Notes: a model not told the origin generated them from the letters alone. Positions 1 to 4,450 are shown, numbered from the stretch's first letter. The stretch is 6,169 bases of DNA from Parcubacteria group bacterium CG11_big_fil_rev_8_21_14_0_20_39_22 (GCA_002787175.1 PCWC01000113.1:1-6169); one strand, 5' to 3'. Program-made: numbers and translations.

Positions 1-62
1 TATTGATAGTTAACTACTGTCACCCCAATCTATCATATTTGTCACCCCATAAGGTTAACTGT
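1..62. repeat. Direct GTCACCCCA repeats flanked by GTTAAC
   Basis: The nonamer GTCACCCCA occurs at 19-27 and again at 41-49, 22 bases apart. The pair is framed by two GTTAAC sites at 9-14 and 54-59. Repeated TGTCACC-type sequences are known at the ends of some insertion sequences (IS21-like and other DDE elements), so this could be an element end. No transposase is visible in the window and the other end is not seen, so the origin is open. Confidence 0.35.
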
Positions 63-70
63 ACAAGTGG

Positions 71-100
71 TTGACTTTTTTAAATATTTTGTTAATATAT
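71..100 (+). promoter_or_regulatory. Promoter-like sequence pointing into the mazF 3' end
   Basis: TTGACT at 71-76 is a good -35 match (5 of 6). An AT-rich spacer follows, then a TAATATATAAG stretch offering -10 hexamers at 93-98 (TAATAT, spacer 16) or nearby. No gene of normal size follows on the plus strand: the next features are hairpins and a terminator. It may drive a short transcript of roughly 85-90 nt, or be a chance AT-rich match. Confidence 0.3.
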
Positions 101-111
101 AAGTTACAGAT

Positions 112-146
112 GGCCTTCGGGCTCGCCTCCACCTTACGGTGGAGGA
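112..146. repeat. GC-rich double hairpin, repeat-like
   Basis: A GCC-TTC-GGGC mini-hairpin is followed by a perfect 8-bp stem, CCTCCACC at 126-133 and GGTGGAGG at 138-145, with loop TTAC. It is clearly richer in GC than the AT-rich DNA around it. It resembles the short palindromic elements seen elsewhere in this window (945-969 and 4329-4440). It lacks a following T-run on either strand, so it is not itself a terminator. Confidence 0.45.
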
Positions 147-155
147 GAATTAAGT

Positions 156-192
156 AAAAAGATCAGTCCAAGTTTAAGTGGCTGATCTTTTT
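156..192 (-). terminator. Intrinsic terminator, bidirectional, overlapping the rpiB-mazF stop
   Basis: AAAAAGATCAG at 156-166 pairs perfectly with CTGATCTTTTT at 182-192 across a 15-nt loop. The arms end in an A-run and a T-run, so each strand reads as stem plus U-tract. The TGA stop of the rpiB-mazF ORF (165-163) and its last codons lie inside the hairpin. It would end the minus-strand block and also any plus-strand transcript started near 100. Confidence 0.6.
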
Positions 193-1149
193 CTTTATTT
201 CAATAAGAATTTTTTTCTCCAAAAAACCGACTTTGTTAATCAAACGCTTACTATCAATATTTTTCAATTGAGAAAGGTTTGCGGTGGCATTTATACCATC
301 CACCATTCCAACCGAGATTTTATATTTATTAAAATTGGTAGAAGTAGTTAGTGGCACGGACAAAAAGGAAAATTTATTGTATTTTTTTAAAACCACAACA
401 GGTCTTGAAAATTCCTTGTGCTTACCATCCATTTCAAATCCAATATTGCATCCCAAGTTTACCCACCAAACATCCCCTTCTTTGAAAAAGACCCTGTCGT
501 TACGGATGTTAATTTTTTGTTTTAGGATATTCCAACTATCGAAATCTTTATCGTGTTCTCCAAGTGCCTCCTTGTTGGAAATTTTTCCTATTTTTTTTAT
601 CTTCCCAATTCTCCTTACATGTCTTTCATCACCGGAAAACGGTGTTTCTAAAAATTTTCGAACCGCTTCTTTGGCTTCGTCTTCATTTAAAAATCTGGCA
701 CCGAGAGACAAAACATTTGCATCATTGTGTTGCCTTGCGGTTTCTATTTCGTGAGGTACTTCACGACCGTCTTTTGGTTCGTATTGTCCGTTAAACACAA
801 TCGCTCTTACACCCGAAAAACGGTTGGCACAAATCGCCTCTCCTTGTCCTGAACCACCGATAATAATTCCGTACTCCGAATTTCCTGATCTGTGTTCATT
901 TGTTTCCCAATCTGTATTAATTTGTTTTGAATCTGTGCTGTGCCCCGCCGTAGCCTTTGGCGAAGGAGGGTTTATCTGTGTTTCCGCGACGTGCTTCGCG
1001 AGAGGAACAACGAAATCGGGATAATCATCATGCTCGTCGTACTCAAAAGCTCCGAAGTCCTTTACTTCATATCCAAGTTCTCCCAAGAAAGTAATAAGTG
1101 TTTCCTTGAGTTTAAACCCTGCGTGATCTGAGGCGATGTGGATTTTCAT
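163..1149 (-). CDS. rpiB: Ribose-5-phosphate isomerase B fused to a MazF/PemK-like toxin domain
   Basis: Residue numbers count from the GTG at 1161. The ATG at 1149 (residue 5) is preferred because RpiB proteins start as MKIHIASDHAGF does here and the upstream higA stops 4 nt before it. Residues 5-60 and 97-195 are a LacAB/RpiB isomerase interconverting ribose-5-phosphate and ribulose-5-phosphate. Visible motifs are SDHAGF, DYPDF, GGSGQGE (E108, the catalytic glutamate of the mycobacterial type rather than the E. coli cysteine), ANRFSGVRA, RQHNDANVLSLGAR and the ERHVRR phosphate-binding end. Residues 61-96 are an extra polar, repeat-derived loop. RpiB is normally about 140-160 aa. Here it runs on into residues 224-330, a MazF-type RNase domain with GDVWWVNLG, RPVVVL, VPLTT, LSQ and IDSKRL. 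No antitoxin is fused to it. No Shine-Dalgarno sequence precedes the start, so translation may be coupled to higA. Domain calls are firm. Whether the fusion is expressed as one protein is inference. Confidence 0.88.
   Translation of the reverse strand: MKIHIASDHAGFKLKETLITFLGELGYEVKDFGAFEYDEHDDYPDFVVPLAKHVAETQINPPSPKATAGHSTDSKQINTDWETNEHRSGNSEYGIIIGGSGQGEAICANRFSGVRAIVFNGQYEPKDGREVPHEIETARQHNDANVLSLGARFLNEDEAKEAVRKFLETPFSGDERHVRRIGKIKKIGKISNKEALGEHDKDFDSWNILKQKINIRNDRVFFKEGDVWWVNLGCNIGFEMDGKHKEFSRPVVVLKKYNKFSFLSVPLTTSTNFNKYKISVGMVDGINATANLSQLKNIDSKRLINKVGFLEKKILIEIKKKISHLNLD
567..573 (-). promoter_or_regulatory. Fossil ribosome-binding site at the RpiB/MazF junction
   Basis: On the coding strand a perfect AAGGAGG lies inside the fused ORF, five bases before codon 201 (GGA). 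MazF-like sequence resembling the free toxin's N-terminus (DKDFDSW) begins a few residues later. The position fits a former separate start codon at 201, now lost. No in-frame ATG, GTG or TTG is present there today. A TTG three bases after the motif is out of frame and soon stops. Confidence 0.4.
876..981 (-). repeat. In-frame repeat insertion within rpiB
   Basis: Read on the plus strand, ATCTGTG-type words start at 888, 910, 931 and 974, spaced 22, 21 and 43 bases, i.e. a unit of about 21-22 bp. The first two share ATCTGT, TTNATTTG and a T-rich tail. An imperfect GC-rich palindrome at 945-969 sits within the third interval. On the coding strand it encodes residues 61-96 of the fused protein, polar and probably disordered, between VAE and GIIIGGSG, where RpiB normally has only a few linker residues. 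The reading frame is preserved. The exact left and right edges cannot be fixed without an uninterrupted relative. Confidence 0.75.
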
Positions 1150-1153
1150 ATTA

Positions 1154-1438
1154 CTAAACACGCTTTAATTTAATTTCCAATCTGGTTCCAAGAGCTCCGG
1201 ACAGTTTGTTCAAAAAAGCAACAGTCGGATTGTACCTACCAGATTCAAGCCGAGCTATAGCGGATTGCCCTGTCCCAATCTTTTCAGCCAATTCTTTTTG
1301 CGTCATTCCCTTTTTCAATCGCATTTCTATTATAGATTGAATCAAGTTAAATTCAGAGGCAAGGTCTTCATACCCTTTCCTGAAAGAAGAATCTTTACCC
1401 CACTCTTTTTTAAACTGTCTGTAAGTTTTATATGACAT
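1154..1438 (-). CDS. higA: HigA-like XRE-family antitoxin
   Basis: This 94-aa protein has a Cro/cI-type helix-turn-helix at about residues 34-88. The core is MTQKELAEKIGTGQSAIARLESG (residues 45-67, motif positions MTQ to SG), followed by PTVAFLNKLSGALG. The N-terminal 30 residues (YRQFKKEW, FRKGYEDL) match the usual N-terminus of antitoxins paired with Gp49-like HigB toxins. It should neutralise the upstream toxin and repress its own operon. The toxin gene ends 22 bases upstream, in the toxin-first order typical of higBA. Its TAG lies 4 bases before the rpiB ATG. There is no Shine-Dalgarno sequence. A -10-like TATATT lies 6 bases before the ATG and a near-perfect palindrome covers the start. 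The exact subfamily name is inferred from gene order and similarity. Confidence 0.85.
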   Translation of the reverse strand: MSYKTYRQFKKEWGKDSSFRKGYEDLASEFNLIQSIIEMRLKKGMTQKELAEKIGTGQSAIARLESGRYNPTVAFLNKLSGALGTRLEIKLKRV

Positions 1439-1449
1439 ATATGTAATAT
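1430..1449 (-). promoter_or_regulatory. Imperfect palindrome over the higA start, candidate operator
   Basis: The 10-base arms 1430-1439 and 1440-1449 are inverted copies matching at 9 of 10 positions, centred on CATATATG. The site covers the higA ATG and overlaps the -10-like hexamer at 1445-1450. XRE antitoxins bind palindromes near their promoters, so autoregulation is plausible. AT-rich DNA can give such symmetry by chance. Confidence 0.35.
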
Positions 1450-1472
1450 ATCATACCGTGTTATTTTTGCAA
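1439..1472 (-). promoter_or_regulatory. Candidate internal promoter for higA, leaderless geometry
   Basis: TTGCAA (1472-1467, 4 of 6) is separated by 16 bases from TATATT (1450-1445, 5 of 6). Only 6 bases separate the -10 from the higA ATG, so the predicted start of transcription falls on the A of the ATG. The -35 overlaps the higB stop region. A separate antitoxin promoter inside higBA loci is known in other bacteria, but this one is only a sequence match. Confidence 0.3.
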
Positions 1473-1775
1473 CAATATCTTTAGCTGTTGCCGAGAATAA
1501 TCCATTTCACGTTTTAGGATTTTGTTTGTTTTCTTTTCAAAACCATTCAATATCCAAACGCATCCTTGATGAAAGGTGTAGATAAATCTCAAATTATCGT
1601 GCCCCAATATCCTTAATTCAAAAAGCTTGTTGCCTATACTTTTAGATAGAGGCATACCGAGCTGGTTGCCATTTTTCTCTAAAAGCTCAAATACTCTTGC
1701 CGTCCTTGGTCTTGCTTCCACTCTTATATTACCCATAAACTTTTCCGATTTCTTGTTAAAAAAAATAATTTTCAT
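1461..1775 (-). CDS. higB: HigB/RelE-superfamily toxin (phage Gp49-like)
   Basis: This 104-aa protein belongs to the Gp49-like branch of the RelE/ParE superfamily, whose HigB members are ribosome-dependent mRNA interferases. The family pattern is clear. An N-terminal strand is followed by helical residues 20-40, then MPLSKSIGNKLFELRI (41-56), LRFIYTF (62-68) and GCVWILNGFEKKT (71-83), and last the helix ILKREMDYSRQQ (86-97) with conserved basic residues. The length is normal for the family. The start at 1775 places MKIIFF as the first strand, as in relatives. There is no Shine-Dalgarno sequence. The 22-base gap to higA and the toxin-first order mark a type II toxin-antitoxin pair. The transcript probably continues into rpiB-mazF. 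A TATATAAAT stretch at about 1812-1820 could be its -10, with a weak -35. Confidence 0.85.
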   Translation of the reverse strand: MKIIFFNKKSEKFMGNIRVEARPRTARVFELLEKNGNQLGMPLSKSIGNKLFELRILGHDNLRFIYTFHQGCVWILNGFEKKTNKILKREMDYSRQQLKILLQK

Positions 1776-1831
1776 AATTTACATCGGCATTAACTCAATT
1801 CTACTCTAATTTATATATCTTACTTCACCGA

Positions 1832-1866
1832 TTATTGTGGCAGTGGTCTGACCACTGCCACAATAA
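1832..1866. repeat. Perfect 35-bp palindrome with GTCTGAC core
   Basis: Seventeen-base arms (1832-1848 and 1850-1866) are perfectly complementary around a single central T at 1849; the core is GTGGTCTGACCAC. It sits between the rpiB 5' remnant and higB, just upstream of the likely higB promoter. The A-run on the plus strand follows the hairpin rather than a T-run, and the minus strand shows the reverse, so it is not a standard terminator. It shares the GTCTGAC core with the hairpin at 3864-3903. Confidence 0.85.
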
Positions 1867-1870
1867 AAAA

Positions 1871-1911
1871 ACAGCATGACCGGTATGATCTGAGGCGATG
1901 TTGATTTTCAT
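1871..1911 (-). pseudogene. Truncated 5' remnant of rpiB
   Basis: Minus-strand 1911-1886 matches the first 26 bases of rpiB (1149-1124) at 25 positions, including the ATG. It reads MKINIASDH, then continues TGHAV before running into a T-tract and the 35-bp palindrome. After the match, H-x-G is kept with different codons (CAT for CAC), which suggests an older diverged copy rather than a fresh target duplication. The fragment lies on the far side of higBA, in the same orientation as intact rpiB. If translated it would encode fewer than 30 residues. Confidence 0.65.
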
Positions 1912-1955
1912 TATTTGAATATTTTATTCTTGACGGATATAAATATGGAACACTA

Positions 1956-2648
1956 CTAATTCCCGCCCTGACACGCACTGGTATATGACCAATATGACCA
2001 GTTTGCATTTGATCCTGTGTAGTTCTCCATACAATAAGAAGGTAGACCTCCTAATTCAAACCAGTTATTACTGTAACCACCGTCGTTCTCACTTATTGCC
2101 GAAGGGTTCTCGAGAATAACTCTCAAACCGTATACATCAAATCCATTTGGTTTTTTGTAAACATATCTTGACTGAACATTACCAGTCTCATCTCTCGGCA
2201 ATGCCCGAATATAAGGTCCGAGCACCTCTTCTAATTTACACCACGATCCACCAGAAGCAACCGCCGCTCCAGAGTATCCACAACCTGGTCCACCAGCAAT
2301 ATAATCGCCGTATCTTGGAGTCTGGGCATAATAGTATATATCACCGTAGGTCGGATACTCTCCATTATCATCAAAATAAAGCTCTAAAGCTTTTTCAATT
2401 TCTCTAAGATCCGCTATTCGCTTTGCATCCCTCGCTTTTACTCGCGCACTGTTTAGCGATGCCAGCACAACAGACGAGAGCATCCCGATGATGGCGATGA
2501 CGACGAGGAGTTCGATTAATGTGAAGCCTTTGTTAGCTTTTAGATGCAAGCTGTTAGGTTTTAGCTTGGAGAAGATTTTGTCCTTGCGGACAAAATCTCC
2601 ACTGAGCATCGTCACGAAAGGTGTTGGAGTGAAGCCTCGGAATTTCAT
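1956..2648 (-). CDS. Type IV pilin-like / type II secretion pseudopilin-like protein
   Basis: Residues 40-64 are a textbook class III signal: K40-G41 then FTLIELLVVIAIIGMLSSVV. Prepilin peptidase should cut after G41, leaving N-methylated F42 and the conserved E at mature position 5 (E46). The hydrophobic helix (about 44-64) anchors the protein in the inner membrane and packs the pilus core. Next come SARVKARDAKRIADLREIEKAL and FDDNGEYPT, the usual start of a GspG/PilE-like globular domain, then a Gly/Tyr/Ser-rich tail with four cysteines (C123, C137, C206, C226) that may form disulfides. The leader is odd: 41 residues if started at 2648, with a second GFT-type motif (RGFTPTP, residues 4-10), a hairpin and a repeat. 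A TTG at 2549 (residue 34) would instead give an ordinary 8-residue leader. No Shine-Dalgarno sequence supports either start. No secretion or pilus assembly genes are nearby. Confidence 0.85.
   Translation of the reverse strand: MKFRGFTPTPFVTMLSGDFVRKDKIFSKLKPNSLHLKANKGFTLIELLVVIAIIGMLSSVVLASLNSARVKARDAKRIADLREIEKALELYFDDNGEYPTYGDIYYYAQTPRYGDYIAGGPGCGYSGAAVASGGSWCKLEEVLGPYIRALPRDETGNVQSRYVYKKPNGFDVYGLRVILENPSAISENDGGYSNNWFELGGLPSYCMENYTGSNANWSYWSYTSACQGGN
2529..2567 (-). repeat. CTAAAA/GCTAAC-type repeat inside the prepilin leader
   Basis: Coding-strand 2567-2529 is made of CTAAAACCTAACAGCT and CTAAAAGCTAACA words. The same vocabulary fills the non-coding flanks at 4240-4291 and 4533-4600: CTAAAACCTA is identical at 4591-4600. 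Here it encodes residues 28-40, just before the prepilin peptidase site. It seems to be an intergenic-type repeat that has become leader-peptide sequence, or lies upstream of a true TTG start. Confidence 0.6.
2573..2598. repeat. Perfect 11-bp hairpin in the prepilin leader
   Basis: AGATTTTGTCC (2573-2583) and GGACAAAATCT (2588-2598) pair perfectly across a TTGC loop. It lies within codons 17-26 of the prepilin ORF if the upstream ATG is used, or in the 5' untranslated region if the TTG at 2549 is used. In the latter case it could influence translation. Confidence 0.7.
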
Positions 2649-2669
2649 ATTAAAGAGTCTGGTTATTTT

Positions 2670-2702
2670 ATTAGAAATTAGGTGAATTAGTAATTAGAAA
2701 TT
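2670..2702. repeat. ATTAGAAATT direct repeats between GAPDH and prepilin genes
   Basis: ATTAGAAATT occurs at 2670-2679 and 2693-2702, 23 bases apart, with related AATTAG words between. The block fills most of the 53-base gap between the GAPDH stop and the prepilin ATG. No terminator hairpin is present in the gap, so the two genes could be co-transcribed. Confidence 0.5.
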
Positions 2703-3748
2703 CATTTTAGCTGCTCCCCTGTCTTTATTACATGCCTTACCAATGTGTTAGTGTAACCCACTTCATTATCATACCACGCAAGAACCTTTACCAAGTTGCC
2801 ACCTACAACTCGAGTCATTGAGAGATCGGCGATCGAGGCGTGACTGTTGCCTATAATGTCGGTAGATACTATCGGTTCGTCGGTTGTTGAAAAGATTCCT
2901 TTCCATCGGGAATCCTGTGAAGCTTTACTCAAAATCTGATTCACCTCTTCTGCATCGGTCTCTCTCTTGGCGATAAATGTTATATCAACAATCGAACCCA
3001 CCGGTACAGGCACCCGAAGTGCAACCCCGTCAAACTTGTCGGACAAACTTTTTATAACCTTGGTTGTGGCAATAGCGGCACCAGTTGAAGAAGGGACGAT
3101 GTTTTGCGCTGCAGCTCTGCCACGACGCACGTCTTTTGCTCCAGGTCCATCAACAAGAGACTGTGTTGAAGTGTAACCATGAACAGTATTAAGAAGCGCT
3201 TTTTCTATACCGATTTCTTCGTCCAATATAGCAATCACCGGACTGCCGGCATTTGTAGTACAAGATGCGTTTGAAGTGATATCACAAGTCTTGATTCTTT
3301 CTTCATTTATACCCATCAAAACGGTGTCGCCACTTATCCCCTCGGGTGCATCTCCTTTTACAGGAGCCGATATGACAACCTTTTTTGCTCCAGCATCAAG
3401 ATGTGCTTTTGATTTTTCGTAGCTTGTAAAAAAACCTGTCGATTCGACAACTACATCTATCTCAAGCTCACCCCATGGTAATTTTGAAGGATACTTCTCT
3501 GATAAATACTTTACAGATTTTCCTTCTACTTTTAGTGTTGAATCATCAGCGTCTGCTTCTACAGAAATTACGTCTTGTAAATTGTTATGATGATAGACGC
3601 TGTCGTACTTGAGAAGATACGCCATATTTTCGATATCAGCGAGATCATTTACCGCCACGACCTCAATTTCTGGTTTATTTAATGCCAAAGCAAAAAAAGC
3701 TCTGCCTATACGTCCAAATCCATTTATCGCCACTCTTGTTTTTTTCAT
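2702..3748 (-). CDS. gap: Glyceraldehyde-3-phosphate dehydrogenase, type I
   Basis: This 348-aa enzyme oxidises glyceraldehyde-3-phosphate to 1,3-bisphosphoglycerate in glycolysis, in the cytoplasm. The Rossmann motif is INGFGRIGR (8-16), and D35 in VNDL is the usual NAD-preferring acidic residue. LKYDSVYH (46-53), STGFF (103-107) and the catalytic SNASCTTN with C163 follow, then H190 in TVHGYT, RRGRAAAQNIVPSSTGAA (208-225), RVPVPVGSIVD (245-255) and the C-terminal WYDNEVGY. The length is normal. The second cysteine often seen four residues after the catalytic one is alanine here, which is tolerated. The start at 3748 gives the standard short N-terminus. No Shine-Dalgarno sequence precedes it. 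An extended -10 promoter lies about 45 bases upstream. The name gap/gapA follows the family. Direction (glycolytic or reverse) cannot be told from sequence. Confidence 0.97.
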   Translation of the reverse strand: MKKTRVAINGFGRIGRAFFALALNKPEIEVVAVNDLADIENMAYLLKYDSVYHHNNLQDVISVEADADDSTLKVEGKSVKYLSEKYPSKLPWGELEIDVVVESTGFFTSYEKSKAHLDAGAKKVVISAPVKGDAPEGISGDTVLMGINEERIKTCDITSNASCTTNAGSPVIAILDEEIGIEKALLNTVHGYTSTQSLVDGPGAKDVRRGRAAAQNIVPSSTGAAIATTKVIKSLSDKFDGVALRVPVPVGSIVDITFIAKRETDAEEVNQILSKASQDSRWKGIFSTTDEPIVSTDIIGNSHASIADLSMTRVVGGNLVKVLAWYDNEVGYTNTLVRHVIKTGEQLK

Positions 3749-3791
3749 AAAGATCTTAAAAATTGTGCATTTAATTGTTTTTAATGATTAC

Positions 3792-3800
3792 AGTATAACA
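3792..3800 (-). promoter_or_regulatory. Extended -10 promoter for GAPDH
   Basis: On the minus strand TG-T-TATACT forms an extended -10 element (TATACT at 3797-3792, 5 of 6). No strong -35 is visible at 16-18 bases upstream, as is common with extended -10 promoters. Transcription would begin near 3785, giving a leader of about 37 nt before the GAPDH ATG. Confidence 0.45.
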
Positions 3801-3863
3801 AATATGGGCTGACGAAGCACTCTAATATAGTTAAAACTTATTTACATATTTGAGAAAGTAAGA

Positions 3864-3903
3864 GGTAGTCTGACTAACCCGTGGCGAAGTTAGTCAGACT
3901 ACC
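3864..3903. repeat. Perfect 15-bp hairpin with GTCTGAC core
   Basis: Arms 3864-3878 and 3889-3903 are perfectly complementary around a 10-nt loop. Each arm is itself a palindrome (TAGTC-T-GACTA), so several alternative folds are possible. It lies between the divergent GAPDH and MerR-like genes. No T-run follows on either strand, so it is not an ordinary terminator. It shares its core with the palindrome at 1832-1866, suggesting one family of elements. Confidence 0.8.
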
Positions 3904-3940
3904 ATACCACTCGAAAGAAAACCTTGCTAAACATTGATAC

Positions 3941-3949
3941 TTATCCACA
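3941..3949 (+). promoter_or_regulatory. Single perfect DnaA-box match
   Basis: TTATCCACA equals the E. coli high-affinity DnaA box. Only one copy was noticed in the window, about 40 bases before the MerR-like gene. No box cluster, dnaA/dnaN gene or clear unwinding element is present, so this is not an origin. It may be a chance match or a regulatory or titration site. Confidence 0.3.
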
Positions 3950-3971
3950 GCTGATAGTGTCCAAAATATAT

Positions 3972-3977
3972 TATAAT
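3972..3977 (+). promoter_or_regulatory. Consensus -10 box six bases before the MerR-like start
   Basis: A perfect TATAAT is followed by six bases and then the ATG at 3984, so transcription would start on the A of that ATG and yield a leaderless message. The -35 region (3949-3954 at 17-base spacing) is poor. This geometry also argues for the 3984 start over the upstream ATGs at 3924 and 3978. Confidence 0.4.
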
Positions 3978-3983
3978 ATGGTT

Positions 3984-4223
3984 ATGAGTAGATATCTGAC
4001 AATAAAGGAAGCGTCTGAGTACCTTGGGGTTACTCCCCTTACGCTTCGCAACTGGGACAAAAATGGCAAGTTAAAAACACTGCGTCATCCGATGAGTAAT
4101 TATCGTATTTACAAACTTGAGGCATTGGATAAACTGATTTCCGATATTGAAGAAGGAAAAGGAGAAATTAAAGTAAGGCGTAAACCAAAAATGCGAAAGC
4201 TTTCGGTTAAATCAATGGGGTAG
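3984..4223 (+). CDS. Small MerR/excisionase-type helix-turn-helix protein
   Basis: This is a 79-aa DNA-binding protein if started at the ATG at 3984 (ATGs at 3978 and 3924 are also in frame; the last would give 99 aa). Residues 3-50 form a MerR-like winged helix-turn-helix: YLTIKEASEYLGVTPLTLRNWDKNGKL, then RHPMSNYRIYKLEALDKLI, the wing and second helix. The tail (KVRRKPKMRKLSVKSMG) is strongly basic. There is no effector-binding or recombinase domain, so it is a stand-alone DNA binder. It could be an excisionase-like factor, a small regulator, or the detached N-terminal domain of an IS607-type resolvase. The next gene is convergent and 380 bases away, so it is monocistronic. Its target is unknown. 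No Shine-Dalgarno sequence is present. Confidence 0.75.
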   Translation: MSRYLTIKEASEYLGVTPLTLRNWDKNGKLKTLRHPMSNYRIYKLEALDKLISDIEEGKGEIKVRRKPKMRKLSVKSMG

Positions 4224-4321
4224 ATGTTAGGAAGAGAATAGCTTTTAGTTGTTAGGTGTTAGCTTTTAGGTTGTAGCTGGTAGGTGTTAGGGAGAGAAAT
4301 GGAAGGGGAAGAGAAGAGAAA

Positions 4322-4450
4322 ATCCCTCACCGCAAGCGGTCCCCTCCCTTTACAAAAGGGAGAATACCGAAAAGAGAAGAAAGAAAAAGAGAACACCCTC
4401 CGTCGCTTCAGAAAGCGATACCTCCCTCAAAAGGAGGGTGACCGAAAGAG
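4322..4450. repeat. Two diverged copies of a double-hairpin unit
   Basis: Unit one (about 4322-4373) has a stem ACCGC/GCGGT (4329-4340), then CTCCCTTT/AAAGGGAG (4344-4351 with 4355-4362), then ACCGAAAAGAG. Unit two (about 4394-4450) has TCGCTT/AAGCGA (4403-4408 with 4413-4418) enclosed by CACCCTCC/GGAGGGTG (4394-4401 with 4433-4440), then ACCGAAAGAG. The same order of pyrimidine arm, small hairpin, CTCCC hairpin and ACCGAAA tail suggests one repeat family. Confidence 0.5.

Noticed and set aside
561..563. TTG just after AAGGAGG as a separate mazF start
   Set aside because: It is out of frame with the MazF domain, spaced only three bases from the motif, and its frame stops after 13 codons.
888..981. 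21-22 bp periodic repeats as a CRISPR array
   Set aside because: The units are contiguous and diverged, with no constant repeat plus variable spacer pattern, and they are translated within rpiB. No cas gene is present.
284..1131. Several plus-strand ORFs across the rpiB-mazF region
   Set aside because: They are antisense to a gene with clear catalytic motifs, overlap one another in different frames and show no recognisable protein features.
1832..1866. The 35-bp palindrome as an intrinsic terminator
   Set aside because: The homopolymer tract is on the wrong side for both strands: A-run after it on plus, T-run before it on minus.
3924..3983. N-terminal 20 residues of the MerR-like ORF (upstream ATG at 3924)
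   Set aside because: They contain no conserved sequence, cover the DnaA-box match and the TATAAT box, and have no Shine-Dalgarno sequence. The family N-terminus begins at the 3984 ATG.
3749..3983. A replication origin around the DnaA box
   Set aside because: There is only one box, no dnaA or dnaN neighbour, and no set of iterons.
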